Source of the DNA: Dyella_A sp049445995
GTDB lineage: Bacteria > Pseudomonadota > Gammaproteobacteria > Xanthomonadales > Rhodanobacteraceae
Length of the DNA: 64,000 bases
Reading direction: 5' to 3'
Assembly: GCF_049445995.1 (NCBI RefSeq)
Contig: NZ_JBMSDZ010000008.1
Span: 100,606 to 164,605 of the forward strand
This document shows positions 16,275 through 24,384 of the stretch, piece by piece (within the stretch, counting starts at the first letter, position 1; every line of letters begins with the position of its first letter). Position numbers and translations under genes: made by a program. The notes beneath the pieces are model-generated. The model had not been told where the DNA came from. It did not search any database and was given only the letters and a program-made list of their open reading frames with translations.

Positions 16275-17864
16275 ATGACGCCTGCGTCCACGCCCTCCAT
16301 GCGATCGCACTGGTCGGTGTGGCTGGGGCTGCTGCTCGTCGCGCTGGCGGGGCTGGCTTGGTGGTGGTCGGTGGGACGGCCGATCGATTTGCCGGATGCG
16401 CCGTCGGCGCGCATCGCCTGCGTGTCCTACGCGCCGTACCGCCGCGAGGGGCAGACGCCGTACGACCCGGCCACCTTCATTTCGCCGCAGCAGATCGACG
16501 CCGATCTCAAGGCGCTGTCGCGCCGCTTCGACTGCGTGCGCACCTATTCGCAGGGCCAGGGGCTGGATGCCGTGCCGGCGATTGCCGGGCGCTACGGCAT
16601 GAAGGTGCTGCTGGGCGTGTGGATCGGTCGCGACGCGGCGGCGAACGCGCGCGAGATCGCGCTGGCCGCGGCCGCCGCGCGGGCGCATCCGGAGGTGCTG
16701 CGCGGCGTGATCGTGGGCAACGAGGTGCTGTTGCGCGGCGAGCAGTCGCCCGCCGCGCTGGCCGGCTACCTGCGCCAGGCGCGCGCGGCGCTGCCGCCGG
16801 CGGTGCCGGTCAGCTATGCCGACGTGTGGGAGTTCTGGCTGCGCCACCCGGAACTGGCCGGGTCGGTCGACTACATCACGGTGCACGTGCTGCCGTACTG
16901 GGAGGACGATCCGGTGCCGCCGGCGCGCGCCGTGCGGCACGTGGCCGAGGTCTATGCGCGCGTGCGCGCTGCGTTTCCCGGCAAGCCGGTGATGATCGGC
17001 GAAACCGGCTGGCCCAGCGCCGGCCGCCCGCGCCAGGGCGCCACGGCGAGCGTGGTGAACGAGGCCCGCTACCTGCGCGAGTTCCTGCGCTACGCCGCCA
17101 CCGTGCAGATGCCCTACAACGTGATCGAGGCGTTCGACCAGGGCTGGAAACGCGCCCAGGAAGGCACGGTGGGCGGCTACTGGGGCATCTTCGATGCCCA
17201 GGCGCGGCCGAAATTTCCGATGCAGGGTCCGGTGACGGAAGTGCCGCGCTGGTGGCTGGGCTGGCTGGCCGCGGCGCTGGGCGGCGTGCTGTTCATGGCG
17301 GTGGGGCGACCGCGCGGTCGTCGCGACGCACTGGCGCTGATCCTGGCCGGCATCGCCAGCGGCACGGCGCTGGCCTGGCAGGTGCGGCAGATGCTGTACG
17401 CCTGCGGCCCGCTGTGGGAATGGCTGCTTGGCGGCACCGCCTGCGCCGCCGCACTGGTCACCGCGCTGATGCTGGCACGCACGCTGGCGACCGCGCTGCA
17501 GGGTGATGCGGCGGCACCGCCGTCGCGGAACTGGCGCTTCGGCTGGCTGTTCGCGCTGGCCTACTACGGTCTGCTGCTGGTGTTCGACGGGCGCTACCGC
17601 GACTTTCCGCTGGGCCTGTTCGCGCTGCCGGCGGTGGGTTATGCGTTGGTGGCGCTGGCCGGGGTCGAACCGGCCGGTACCCGTCGACGCGAGGAGGCGT
17701 TTCTTGCGGTCGTGGTGTCGCTGCTGGCGGCGATCGTGCTGGCGCAGGAGCGGGGCATCAGCCCGGTGGCGTGGTTATGGCTGGGCTTGAATGTGTTGCC
17801 CGGTCTCGCCGTGCTGCTGCCGTCGCGGCGCACCGCGCACCAGCAGCACGGTGCCGACCAGTAG
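16275..17864 (+). CDS. GH17 beta-1,3-glucan-active membrane enzyme
   Basis: A 529-aa protein with an N-terminal membrane anchor (residues 14-32), a GH17 barrel (about 45-335) and a C-terminal block of six or so membrane helices. The acid/base Glu is in IVGNEVLLRGE and the nucleophile Glu in MIGETGWPSAG, both as in family GH17. Related proteobacterial proteins act with NdvB-like synthases to trim or transfer beta-glucans of the periplasm or matrix. No synthase is adjacent here. Its last 90 bases overlap the convergent small membrane protein gene, so one of the two ends is unusual. Confidence 0.82.
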   Translation: MTPASTPSMRSHWSVWLGLLLVALAGLAWWWSVGRPIDLPDAPSARIACVSYAPYRREGQTPYDPATFISPQQIDADLKALSRRFDCVRTYSQGQGLDAVPAIAGRYGMKVLLGVWIGRDAAANAREIALAAAAARAHPEVLRGVIVGNEVLLRGEQSPAALAGYLRQARAALPPAVPVSYADVWEFWLRHPELAGSVDYITVHVLPYWEDDPVPPARAVRHVAEVYARVRAAFPGKPVMIGETGWPSAGRPRQGATASVVNEARYLREFLRYAATVQMPYNVIEAFDQGWKRAQEGTVGGYWGIFDAQARPKFPMQGPVTEVPRWWLGWLAAALGGVLFMAVGRPRGRRDALALILAGIASGTALAWQVRQMLYACGPLWEWLLGGTACAAALVTALMLARTLATALQGDAAAPPSRNWRFGWLFALAYYGLLLVFDGRYRDFPLGLFALPAVGYALVALAGVEPAGTRRREEAFLAVVVSLLAAIVLAQERGISPVAWLWLGLNVLPGLAVLLPSRRTAHQQHGADQ

Positions 17865-18182
17865 CGCCAACGCGCCGGACTGGTAGCAGTACAACTGCAG
17901 CGCGAACGCACCGAGCGCGGCGGCCAGCCATGCCGTCCATGCGCGCTGGCGCAGCAGCGCGCATGCGCCAGCGGCCAGCGCGGCGTAGCCGAAGGCGTTG
18001 CCGAGGAACCCGGCGACCACCCAGCCACGCAGCGTGCACCAGCCGTCGAGCGTGGCCACGGCGCAGCGTTCGCCCAGCGCGGGCGGCTCGACCAGCCGGT
18101 AGCGCAGCCATGCAGCCAGCGCGCCGACGGCGAGCAGTCCGCTCCATGCAAGCAGCATCGTTCCCCAGCGGCGGCGGCTCAT
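17775..18182 (-). CDS. Small multi-span membrane protein, function unknown
   Basis: A 135-aa protein with four likely membrane helices (about residues 8-26, 50-70, 75-93, 95-113) and a polar His/Gln-rich tail. I do not recognise a family. The start ATG overlaps the stop of the upstream EEP gene (ATGA), which argues for translational coupling and for the frame being real. Its 3' 90 bases lie antisense to the end of the GH17 gene. Confidence 0.65.
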   Translation of the reverse strand: MSRRRWGTMLLAWSGLLAVGALAAWLRYRLVEPPALGERCAVATLDGWCTLRGWVVAGFLGNAFGYAALAAGACALLRQRAWTAWLAAALGAFALQLYCYQSGALALLVGTVLLVRGAPRRQQHGETGQHIQAQP

Positions 18183-18994
18183 CGACGGAGCACCTTGTGC
18201 AGGCGCGGGGCGATATGCGCGGGCATGCGGATCTCGGCGGCCAGCGGCAGGTGGTCGGAAAACGCCTGCGGCAGCGTCCACACCTTGTCCAGCTGGATGT
18301 CGGCCGAGGTGAGGATGTGGTCCAGCGCGCGTCGCGGCTTCCAGCTGGGAAAGGTCGGCGTGGCCTGCTCGGGCGGCTGCAGCCGACACTTGGCGAACAG
18401 GTGGCGCATCTCGTTGCTGTGCGCTTCGGTATTGAGGTCGCCCATCAGCACGGCGTGCGGAAAGTCCGCCAGCACCTCGCCGATGAAGGCCAGCTGTTTG
18501 GCACGCGCCGGCGCGCTGAGCGAGAGGTGGGCGACCATCACCGCCAGCGCATCGTCGCCCTCGCCGAAGCGCGCCAGCATCGCGCCGCGCCCGGGAATGC
18601 GGCTGGGCAGCGGATAGTCGAGCACGCTGTGCGGTTCGAGCCGGCTGATCAGGCCGTTGGCCGAATGCGCCAGCCGCGCCATCGGGCGGTTCGGCTGGTG
18701 GCTCCAGAACGGCATGCCCGCGGTTTCGGCGAGGTAGCGCGTCTGGTTGAGGAAGCCCGAGCGCAGGCTGCCGGCATCGGCTTCCTGCAGGCCGACCACG
18801 TCGAACTGCGGCAGCAGTTCGGCGAGGCGGTCGAGGTTGTCCATCTTGCTGCGCCCGGGCAGCACGCCGTGCAGGCTGCGGGTGACGTACTCGCGGTAAC
18901 GCTGCACACTGCCGCCGGCCAGGATGTTGCAGCTGAGCAGCCGCAGGCGGCGCTCGGGAACGGCAGCGGGGATGATGGCGGTGGCGCGGCTCAT
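18179..18994 (-). CDS. Endonuclease/exonuclease/phosphatase (EEP) family protein
   Basis: A 271-aa Mg2+-dependent phosphoesterase. Visible EEP motifs are LLSCNILAGG at the N-terminus (metal Asn), VVGLQEAD (metal Glu), AHLSL, the central MGDLNTE (Asp/Asn pair) and SDHLPLAAEI (catalytic Asp-His) at the C-terminus. There is no signal peptide, so it is probably cytoplasmic. The substrate could be nucleic acid, a phosphoinositide-like lipid or a sugar phosphate and cannot be told from sequence. It is the fourth gene of a minus-strand run starting at cytochrome c4 and is coupled to the membrane protein that follows. Confidence 0.85.
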   Translation of the reverse strand: MSRATAIIPAAVPERRLRLLSCNILAGGSVQRYREYVTRSLHGVLPGRSKMDNLDRLAELLPQFDVVGLQEADAGSLRSGFLNQTRYLAETAGMPFWSHQPNRPMARLAHSANGLISRLEPHSVLDYPLPSRIPGRGAMLARFGEGDDALAVMVAHLSLSAPARAKQLAFIGEVLADFPHAVLMGDLNTEAHSNEMRHLFAKCRLQPPEQATPTFPSWKPRRALDHILTSADIQLDKVWTLPQAFSDHLPLAAEIRMPAHIAPRLHKVLRR

Positions 18995-19091
18995 GGGCTC
19001 GGGCGGTCAGGCACGCGAAACGGAAACGGCGAGCATGCCGCGCGGCGCGTGAACACCGCGACAGCCGCGGCGTCCGAATGCGTCGCGGGGA

Positions 19092-19751
19092 TTACTTGCC
19101 GGCCAGCTCGCGCTTGACCAGCCACTGGGTCATCGCGGCGAGCTGGTCGAAGCTGTGCACGTTGGCGCTGCGGTACTTGCCGTCCACCACGATGGTCGGT
19201 GTGCCGGTGACGCCCCACTTCTGGATCAGCGCCAGGTCGCTCTTCATCTGCGCGGTGACCGCGTCCGACGTGGCGATGCGCATGAACTCGGCGCGGTCCA
19301 CGCCCTGGCGGGCGTAGAAGTCGGCCAGGTCGTCGAGCGTGTTGAGCGGATAGTTCTGCTCGAACTTCTCCTTGAACAGCTCCAGGTGGGTGCGCTCGAC
19401 CACGCCGAGCTTCTTCGCCGCGTAGTAGGCGCGGGCGAACGGCAGCCACTCGGCGCTGAACGGCGCCGGCACCAGCTTGAACGCCACGCCCTTGGGCAGC
19501 GCGGCGCGCAGCTTCTCGGCGATGGGCGCGAAATGCGCGCAGTGGATGCAGCCGTAGGAGAACACCTCGACCACCTCCACCTTGCCCTCGGCGCTGTAGC
19601 GCTGGGCCGGGCCGGGCAGGGTGACGTATTCGTTGCCCTCGGTGTAAGGGGCGGACGGGTCGGCGCCGGCACCGGCGGTACAGGCGGTGGCGAGCAGCAG
19701 CCCGCCCAGCAGGGCGAACAGGCGCAGGCGGCGGGACAGGGGCTTGAGCAT
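19092..19751 (-). CDS. DsbA-family thiol:disulfide protein (CIHC active site)
   Basis: A 219-aa exported thioredoxin-fold oxidase or isomerase. The N-terminus RLRLFALLGGLLLATAC reads as a signal peptide with a probable lipobox ending in Cys, so it may be membrane-tethered. The redox motif is CIHC (FSYGCIHCAHF) in place of the CPHC of E. coli DsbA, and the cis-Pro loop is VTGTPTIVV. It lies 72 bases downstream of another DsbA-like gene, which suggests paralogues with different redox tuning. ATG 19751 is preceded by CGGAG. Confidence 0.9.
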   Translation of the reverse strand: MLKPLSRRLRLFALLGGLLLATACTAGAGADPSAPYTEGNEYVTLPGPAQRYSAEGKVEVVEVFSYGCIHCAHFAPIAEKLRAALPKGVAFKLVPAPFSAEWLPFARAYYAAKKLGVVERTHLELFKEKFEQNYPLNTLDDLADFYARQGVDRAEFMRIATSDAVTAQMKSDLALIQKWGVTGTPTIVVDGKYRSANVHSFDQLAAMTQWLVKRELAGK

Positions 19752-19823
19752 GGATCGACTCCGGTGCACAGAGGGGCAGCGATGCAGGACCGCGGCGAGC
19801 GGCAAAGGTGCCACGGCGGACAC

Positions 19824-20726
19824 TTACTTGCCGGCCGCTTCCTTCGCCGCGAGGTACTTGGCCAGTTCCACCATCTGCGCGTAGCCACCCGCGCTGGGGC
19901 CGTCGATGCGGTACTTGCCGTCGATCACGAGGGTCGGCGTGCCTTCCACGCCGTAAGCCTTCACCAGCTGGTCCGCGCGCTTGACCTGGGTGTTGATGCT
20001 GAAGGAGTTGGCGACCGCCAGGAACTCCTTCGGATCGACGCCGTACCTGGCGTAGAACTTCGCGGCGTCGGCCAGCGTGGGCAGCTCGGACATCGGCTTC
20101 AGGCCCTGGCCGTCGGCGCGCTCGGAGCTCAGCTCCTTGCTCTTCCACACCGCGTCGTACATGGCATCGTTGGCCTTCTCGGCCACGCCCAGCGCCTGCG
20201 CGGTGAGGAAGGCGCGCTGGAACATCGGAAAATTCTCCTGCGGCATGAACGATACCGGCAGGTAGGCCATCACCGCATACGAGGGCAGGCTCCTGGCCAG
20301 TTCGTCGACCATCGGGTGGAAGGCGTTGCACGAAGGGCAGGCATAGGAGAACACCTCGGCCACCTCGACCTTGTCGGTGTTGCTGACCTTCGGCTGCGTC
20401 GGTTCGATGCGGAAATAGTTCTTGCCCTCGACCCACTTCGGGTCCTCGACGAACGCCGGGACGTCGGCCGGGACGTCGGCCGGGGCGGCCGGCGTGGTCG
20501 ATGCGGTGGTGCCGGCGGCGGCCGGCGCGCTGCCCGATTCGGCCGGACTGCCGGCCGCCGCGGTGCTTGCCGTGGCCGGCGCCGGCGTGGCGGCGGCCGA
20601 CGCCTGGACCGGTGCACTGGCGGAAGAGGACGGGGCGGAGGCAGCCGGCGCCGGGCTGTTGCTGTCGTGGCTGCACGCGGCGAGCGTGAGCAGGGCGAAA
20701 CACAGGATCGGCAGGCGCTTCAGCAT
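19824..20726 (-). CDS. DsbA-family lipoprotein (CPSC active site)
   Basis: A 300-aa periplasmic disulfide oxidoreductase. It begins with a clear lipoprotein signal (CFALLTLAACSHD, LAAC lipobox), then an 80-residue Ala/Ser/Pro-rich linker that would let the catalytic domain reach away from the membrane, then the thioredoxin-like domain with FSYACPSCNAF and the cis-Pro loop VEGTPTLVI. The CPSC dipeptide differs from both CPHC and the CIHC of the neighbour. ATG 20726 is preceded by AAGGA. Located between cytochrome c4 and the second DsbA-like gene, all on one strand. Confidence 0.9.
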   Translation of the reverse strand: MLKRLPILCFALLTLAACSHDSNSPAPAASAPSSSASAPVQASAAATPAPATASTAAAGSPAESGSAPAAAGTTASTTPAAPADVPADVPAFVEDPKWVEGKNYFRIEPTQPKVSNTDKVEVAEVFSYACPSCNAFHPMVDELARSLPSYAVMAYLPVSFMPQENFPMFQRAFLTAQALGVAEKANDAMYDAVWKSKELSSERADGQGLKPMSELPTLADAAKFYARYGVDPKEFLAVANSFSINTQVKRADQLVKAYGVEGTPTLVIDGKYRIDGPSAGGYAQMVELAKYLAAKEAAGK

Positions 20727-20817
20727 GGGGAGGTTCCTTCGATTCGACAGCGGAAAAGCAACAGACGCAGGGGGCAAGACGACAACGCCGACCCGGAGGT
20801 CGGCGTGTGCTCGTCGA

Positions 20818-21603
20818 TCAGGGCGCCGCCGCCGCCGCGGCGTCGCCGCCGTCGGCCGCATGCAGGCCTTCGATGTAGCTGGCCAGCGCGGTGATGTCCT
20901 TGGGTTCCAGTTTCCTGGCGATCGCCGGCATGATCTGCGCATGGGCGTCATCGCCCCACACGGTGCCGTCATGCCAGGACTTCAGCGTGGCCTCCACGTA
21001 CTGCGCGTGCTGGCCGGCAAGCTGCGGATAGATCGCGCCGGGATTGCCGCGACCGTCGATGAGGTGGCAGGCCATGCAGGCCGGAATGCCGCGCCCGGCA
21101 TCGCCTTCGCGGTAGAGCTTCTGGCCCAGCGCGACCAGCGCCTCGTCGGCCACGCCCGGGCGCGACTGCTTGGCGGCGAAGTAGGCGCCGATGTCGTGCA
21201 TGTCCTGCTCGGAGAGCGGCGCGGTCATGCCGAACATGATCGGGTTCTGCCGCTTGCCGTCCTTGAAGCTGGTGAGCTGGCGCGCGATGTACGACTCGTG
21301 CTGGCCGGCAAGCTTCGGATACTGCGGATCGGTCGAGTTGCCGTCGATGCCGTGGCACGCGCCGCACGCGGCGGCCTTGCCCTGGCCGGCCGTGGCGTCG
21401 CCGGGCTTGACCGCGGCGGTCGCCGCTTCGGCCGGCGCTGCTGCCGCAGGTGCCGCTGCGCTGGCCGCCGCTGCCGGCGCCGCGCTGGAGGCAGCGGCGG
21501 GCCTGGCGTCCTGGGCCGTCACCGCGCCGGCGGACAGCGCGAAGGTGAGGGCGACGGCCGCCCCAAGCACAGCGTGCCGAAAATCGGCGGGCCGAAAACT
21601 CAT
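20818..21603 (-). CDS. Dihaem cytochrome c4
   Basis: A periplasmic electron carrier of 261 aa with a signal peptide (ending near SAGAVTAQ), an Ala-rich linker of about 40 residues and two cytochrome c domains. The haem-attachment motifs are CGACH and CMACH, and PQYPKLAGQHESYI / AIYPQLAGQHAQYV are the repeated c4 signatures, with Met ligands expected in MFGMTAP and QIMPAIA. Cytochrome c4 commonly feeds terminal oxidases. ATG 21603 has AGGAG 8 bases upstream. It heads the run of minus-strand genes with the two DsbA-like proteins and is divergent from engB, an order common in gammaproteobacteria. Confidence 0.93.
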   Translation of the reverse strand: MSFRPADFRHAVLGAAVALTFALSAGAVTAQDARPAAASSAAPAAAASAAAPAAAAPAEAATAAVKPGDATAGQGKAAACGACHGIDGNSTDPQYPKLAGQHESYIARQLTSFKDGKRQNPIMFGMTAPLSEQDMHDIGAYFAAKQSRPGVADEALVALGQKLYREGDAGRGIPACMACHLIDGRGNPGAIYPQLAGQHAQYVEATLKSWHDGTVWGDDAHAQIMPAIARKLEPKDITALASYIEGLHAADGGDAAAAAAP

Positions 21604-21715
21604 ACACTTGTCTCCTGAAAGACTGCAAATGCTGCCGTGAAGCCGCCGCGCGGCCTGCCTTGGGCAGAAACCGCAGAATTATCGCCGTGCCACCCTGACC
21701 GGTCAAACCATTCCC

Positions 21716-22357
21716 ATGCCTCCCAATCCGCTGCAGGGCGCGCAGTTCGTGCTCGCTGCCCACCGTATCAGCCAACTGCCCGCCGACCAGGGCGCGGAGG
21801 TGGCGTTCGCCGGCCGCTCCAACGCCGGCAAGTCCAGTGCGCTCAATGCACTCACCGGCCATCGCGGCCTGGCGCGCACCTCCAAGACACCCGGCCGCAC
21901 CCAGCAGATGGTGGCGTTCTCGCTGCCGCCGCTGCCGCCGGTCGACGGCGAGGCGCCGTTCGACGCGCGCCTGATCGACCTGCCCGGCTACGGCTACGCC
22001 AAGGTGCCGGAGGATCTGCGCGCGCACTGGAAGACCGAGATCGACGCCTATCTGCATCAGCGCCGCAGTCTGCGCGGCGTGGTGCTGATCGCGGACATCC
22101 GCCATCCGCTGAAGGAATTCGACCGGATGATGCTGGACTTCTGCTTCGCCACCGCGCTGCCGTGCCACCTGCTGCTGACCAAGGCCGACAAGCTCTCGCG
22201 CAGCCAGGCGATGCAGACGGTGGCGGCGATGCGCCGGCAGTTCGTCACCGAAGGGCGCCAGGCCACCGTGCAGGGTTTTTCCTCCAGCGCGCCGAGCGGC
22301 GTCGACGAGGCACGCGCGCGCGTGCTCGAGCTGCTGCGCCGACCGCGCGCGGGCTGA
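21716..22357 (+). CDS. engB: Ribosome biogenesis GTPase EngB/YsxC
   Basis: Essential GTPase needed for 50S subunit maturation. The 213-aa protein has the P-loop GRSNAGKSS (residues 33-41), switch I T in TPGRTQQ, the G3 motif DLPGYGYAKV, and the G4 motif TKADK, all diagnostic of the TrmE-Era-EngA-YihA family. ATG 21716 gives the normal length. Repeat copy B begins 13 bases after the stop. Confidence 0.95.
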   Translation: MPPNPLQGAQFVLAAHRISQLPADQGAEVAFAGRSNAGKSSALNALTGHRGLARTSKTPGRTQQMVAFSLPPLPPVDGEAPFDARLIDLPGYGYAKVPEDLRAHWKTEIDAYLHQRRSLRGVVLIADIRHPLKEFDRMMLDFCFATALPCHLLLTKADKLSRSQAMQTVAAMRRQFVTEGRQATVQGFSSSAPSGVDEARARVLELLRRPRAG

Positions 22358-22370
22358 TTCGCAAGAATCC

Positions 22371-22538
22371 CTAGCAGCCTGTCGGGCTTTGCTCGGCCGG
22401 GCTGCGAATCCGTCTGCGCGGTCCCTGTTTCCGCCGCCTCGCCGACCCATGGAACCACCATGGGCCGACGAAACGTCGAAAATCGTCCTCGCACAGCCGA
22501 CTTCTCGCCTCGACCAGCAAAGCCCGACAGGCTGCTGG
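22371..22538. repeat. CTAG-ended palindromic element, copy B
   Basis: A 168-bp imperfect palindrome between the convergent ends of engB and the GAF gene. The left end is CTAGCAGCCTGTCGGGCTTT; the right end is its complement with CTGG in place of CTAG. The core hairpin is CCCATGGAACCACCATGGG. It shares ends and core with copies C and E. Confidence 0.85.
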
Positions 22539-22569
22539 CGACACTATGCCGCTGCGCGGTCGCGGGCGA

Positions 22570-23064
22570 TCAGGCGGCCTCGACCGCCTGCATGAACACC
22601 GCGCACAGCGCTTCCATGCCGACGCGATCCTCGTCGTCGAAGCGGCCGGCGAGCGGGCTGTCCACGTCCCACACGCCGAGCAGGCTGCCGTCGGCCTGCA
22701 CCAGCGGCACCACGATCTCCGAGTTCGACGCCGAGTCGCAGGCGATGTGCCCGTCGAACGCGTGCACGTCCGCCACCAGTTGGGTCTGCCGCGTCTGCGC
22801 CGCCGTGCCGCACACGCCGCGGCCGAGCGCGATGCGGATGCACGCCGGCTTGCCCTGGAACGGGCCGACCACCAGCTCGCTGCCGTCGTAGAGATAGAAA
22901 CCGGCCCAGTTGAGGTCGGGCAGGCTGTGGAACAGCAGGGCGCTGAAGTTGGCGGCGTTGGCGATCAGGTTGCGCTCGCCGGCCAGCAGGCCGCGCGCCT
23001 GCTCCACCAGCTCCTGGTAGTGCTCGCGCTTGCTGGCGTGCGCGTGGGTAGCGATTTCGAACAT
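22570..23064 (-). CDS. msrC: Free methionine-(R)-sulfoxide reductase (GAF domain)
   Basis: Reduces free Met-R-sulfoxide with electrons from thioredoxin in the cytoplasm. The 164-aa single GAF-domain protein keeps the three Cys residues of the family: in QGKPACIRI, RGVCGTAA and GHIACDSASNSEIVVP. The start ATG 23064 gives the family length; upstream in-frame codons run into the bioD region. It is divergent from bioD. Thioredoxin, its likely partner, is encoded at 31.3 kb. Confidence 0.9.
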   Translation of the reverse strand: MFEIATHAHASKREHYQELVEQARGLLAGERNLIANAANFSALLFHSLPDLNWAGFYLYDGSELVVGPFQGKPACIRIALGRGVCGTAAQTRQTQLVADVHAFDGHIACDSASNSEIVVPLVQADGSLLGVWDVDSPLAGRFDDEDRVGMEALCAVFMQAVEAA

Positions 23065-23123
23065 GCGTGGGCGTCCGGCGGCAAAGCGCCTATTATGCGC
23101 CGCGCTGCCCGAGGAGGCTTTTG

Positions 23124-23162
23124 ATGTCGCTGTCCGTTTTTTCGGCACGGTGCCGGCACTGA
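23124..23162 (+). CDS. Possible 12-codon leader ORF coupled to bioD
   Basis: ATG 23124 follows the strong ribosome site GAGGAGG (23111-23117) and encodes MSLSVFSARCRH, ending at TGA 23160-23162. That stop overlaps the bioD start as TGATG. The bioD ATG itself has no clear Shine-Dalgarno sequence, so translation of this leader would deliver ribosomes to bioD. It carries no run of one amino acid, so amino-acid attenuation is not indicated. Confidence 0.4.
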   Translation: MSLSVFSARCRH

Positions 23163-23839
23163 TGCGCGCGGCCGTGTTCATCGCCGGCACCGATACCGGC
23201 ATCGGCAAGACCCACGCGTCGTGTGCGCTGCTGCATGCGCTGCGTGCCGCCGGTCACGATGCGGTGGGCATGAAGCCGGTGGCCAGCGGCTGCGAGAGCA
23301 CGCCCGACGGCCTGCGCAACGAGGATGCGCTGGCGCTGCAGGCGGCCGGTCCGGCCGGCGTGCCGTATGCGCGGATCAATCCGCTCACCTTGCGCGATCC
23401 GCTCTCGCCGCATCTCGCCGCCGCGCGCGACGGCGTCACGATCGCCCTGCCGCCGCTGGCCGAGGCGTTCGCCCGCTTGCGCGCGCAGCATGCGCCGGTG
23501 GTGGTGGAGGGCGTCGGCGGCTGGCGGGTGCCGCTGGCGCCGAGCCTGCTGGCGTCGGAGCTGCCGCGCGCATGGGGGCTGCCGGTGATCCTTGTCGTCG
23601 GCCTGCGCCTGGGCTGCCTCAACCATGCGCTGCTCAGCGCGCGGGCGATCGTCGACGACGGCTGCGAGCTGCTCGGCTGGATCGGCAACCGCATCGATCC
23701 GGCGATGGCGGCGGCGGAAGAGAATCTCGCCACGCTGCGCGCACTGCTGCCGGCCCCCTGCCTGGGCGTGCTGCCGCACGGCGAACCCCCGTCGTCGGCC
23801 GCGCGCCATCTCGATGCCGCGCTGGCGGCGCTGGCCTGA
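23162..23839 (+). CDS. bioD: Dethiobiotin synthetase
   Basis: ATP-dependent carboxylation and ring closure of 7,8-diaminopelargonate to dethiobiotin, the penultimate step of biotin synthesis. The 225-aa protein has the P-loop GTDTGIGKTH at residues 9-18, KPVASG (the Lys binding carbamate), and VVEGVGGWRVPL, in which the Glu-Gly-x-Gly-Gly motif is diagnostic. ATG 23162 overlaps the stop of a 12-codon leader. No other bio gene lies in the window, so this is an isolated biotin gene here. Confidence 0.92.
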   Translation: MRAAVFIAGTDTGIGKTHASCALLHALRAAGHDAVGMKPVASGCESTPDGLRNEDALALQAAGPAGVPYARINPLTLRDPLSPHLAAARDGVTIALPPLAEAFARLRAQHAPVVVEGVGGWRVPLAPSLLASELPRAWGLPVILVVGLRLGCLNHALLSARAIVDDGCELLGWIGNRIDPAMAAAEENLATLRALLPAPCLGVLPHGEPPSSAARHLDAALAALA

Positions 23840-23923
23840 TGATCTGCCCGGGCTGGCCTTCACGCGCCGTGCCGGCCGTGGATGCTTTGATGCGCGACCC
23901 GATGTTTCCCCATGGAGAGGCCC

Positions 23924-24277
23924 ATGCCGCAACGCAACCACTACTACCTCGCCATCGATGACCTCGCCCACGCGCGCGGGCCGGTGGAGTCGCTGAGCTA
24001 CGATGGCGTCGGCCCGAACGACTTCGCCGCGGCGCTCACCGAGGCGCTGCGCACTCCGCAACTGTTCGAGCGCTGGCGCGCCAGGCAGGAGGATCCCGAT
24101 GACGTCGACCCCGCGCTCGGCGTCACCGACGCCGCCGCCGAGGCGCGCGCCACGGTGGACGACATGCAGCGTGTGTACGTCGATCTGGTCACCTCGCTGC
24201 CGATGAGCCTGGTGCGCCACCGGCTCAGCCTGCTGATCGGCAGCCACTGGACGCTGCGGGACATACGCGCGGCCTGA
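23924..24277 (+). CDS. Conserved-looking hypothetical protein
   Basis: A 117-aa soluble, acidic protein starting MPQRNHYYLAIDDLAHARG. ATG 23924 is preferred over ATG 23912 because GGAGAGG lies just before it. It has no signal peptide, membrane helix or motif I recognise. The DDVDPALGVTDAAAEA stretch is acidic and the C-terminal half looks helical. It lies 84 bases after bioD on the same strand. Confidence 0.6.
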   Translation: MPQRNHYYLAIDDLAHARGPVESLSYDGVGPNDFAAALTEALRTPQLFERWRARQEDPDDVDPALGVTDAAAEARATVDDMQRVYVDLVTSLPMSLVRHRLSLLIGSHWTLRDIRAA

Positions 24278-24384
24278 ATTTGGCGCGCTGCGGCTTGGAA
24301 GCGTCGCCCCGGCACCGGTACAGTCGAGGGCTGCCGCATTCAAGCGCCCGGTCGTCGGGCGCGCGCTTCGAAGGGGAACCCCGC

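Noticed and set aside
13088..16414. A 1108-codon fusion of the epimerase with upstream DNA
   Set aside because: The epimerase begins at ATG 14026; further upstream the frame is antisense or out of frame to slt and does not resemble a protein.
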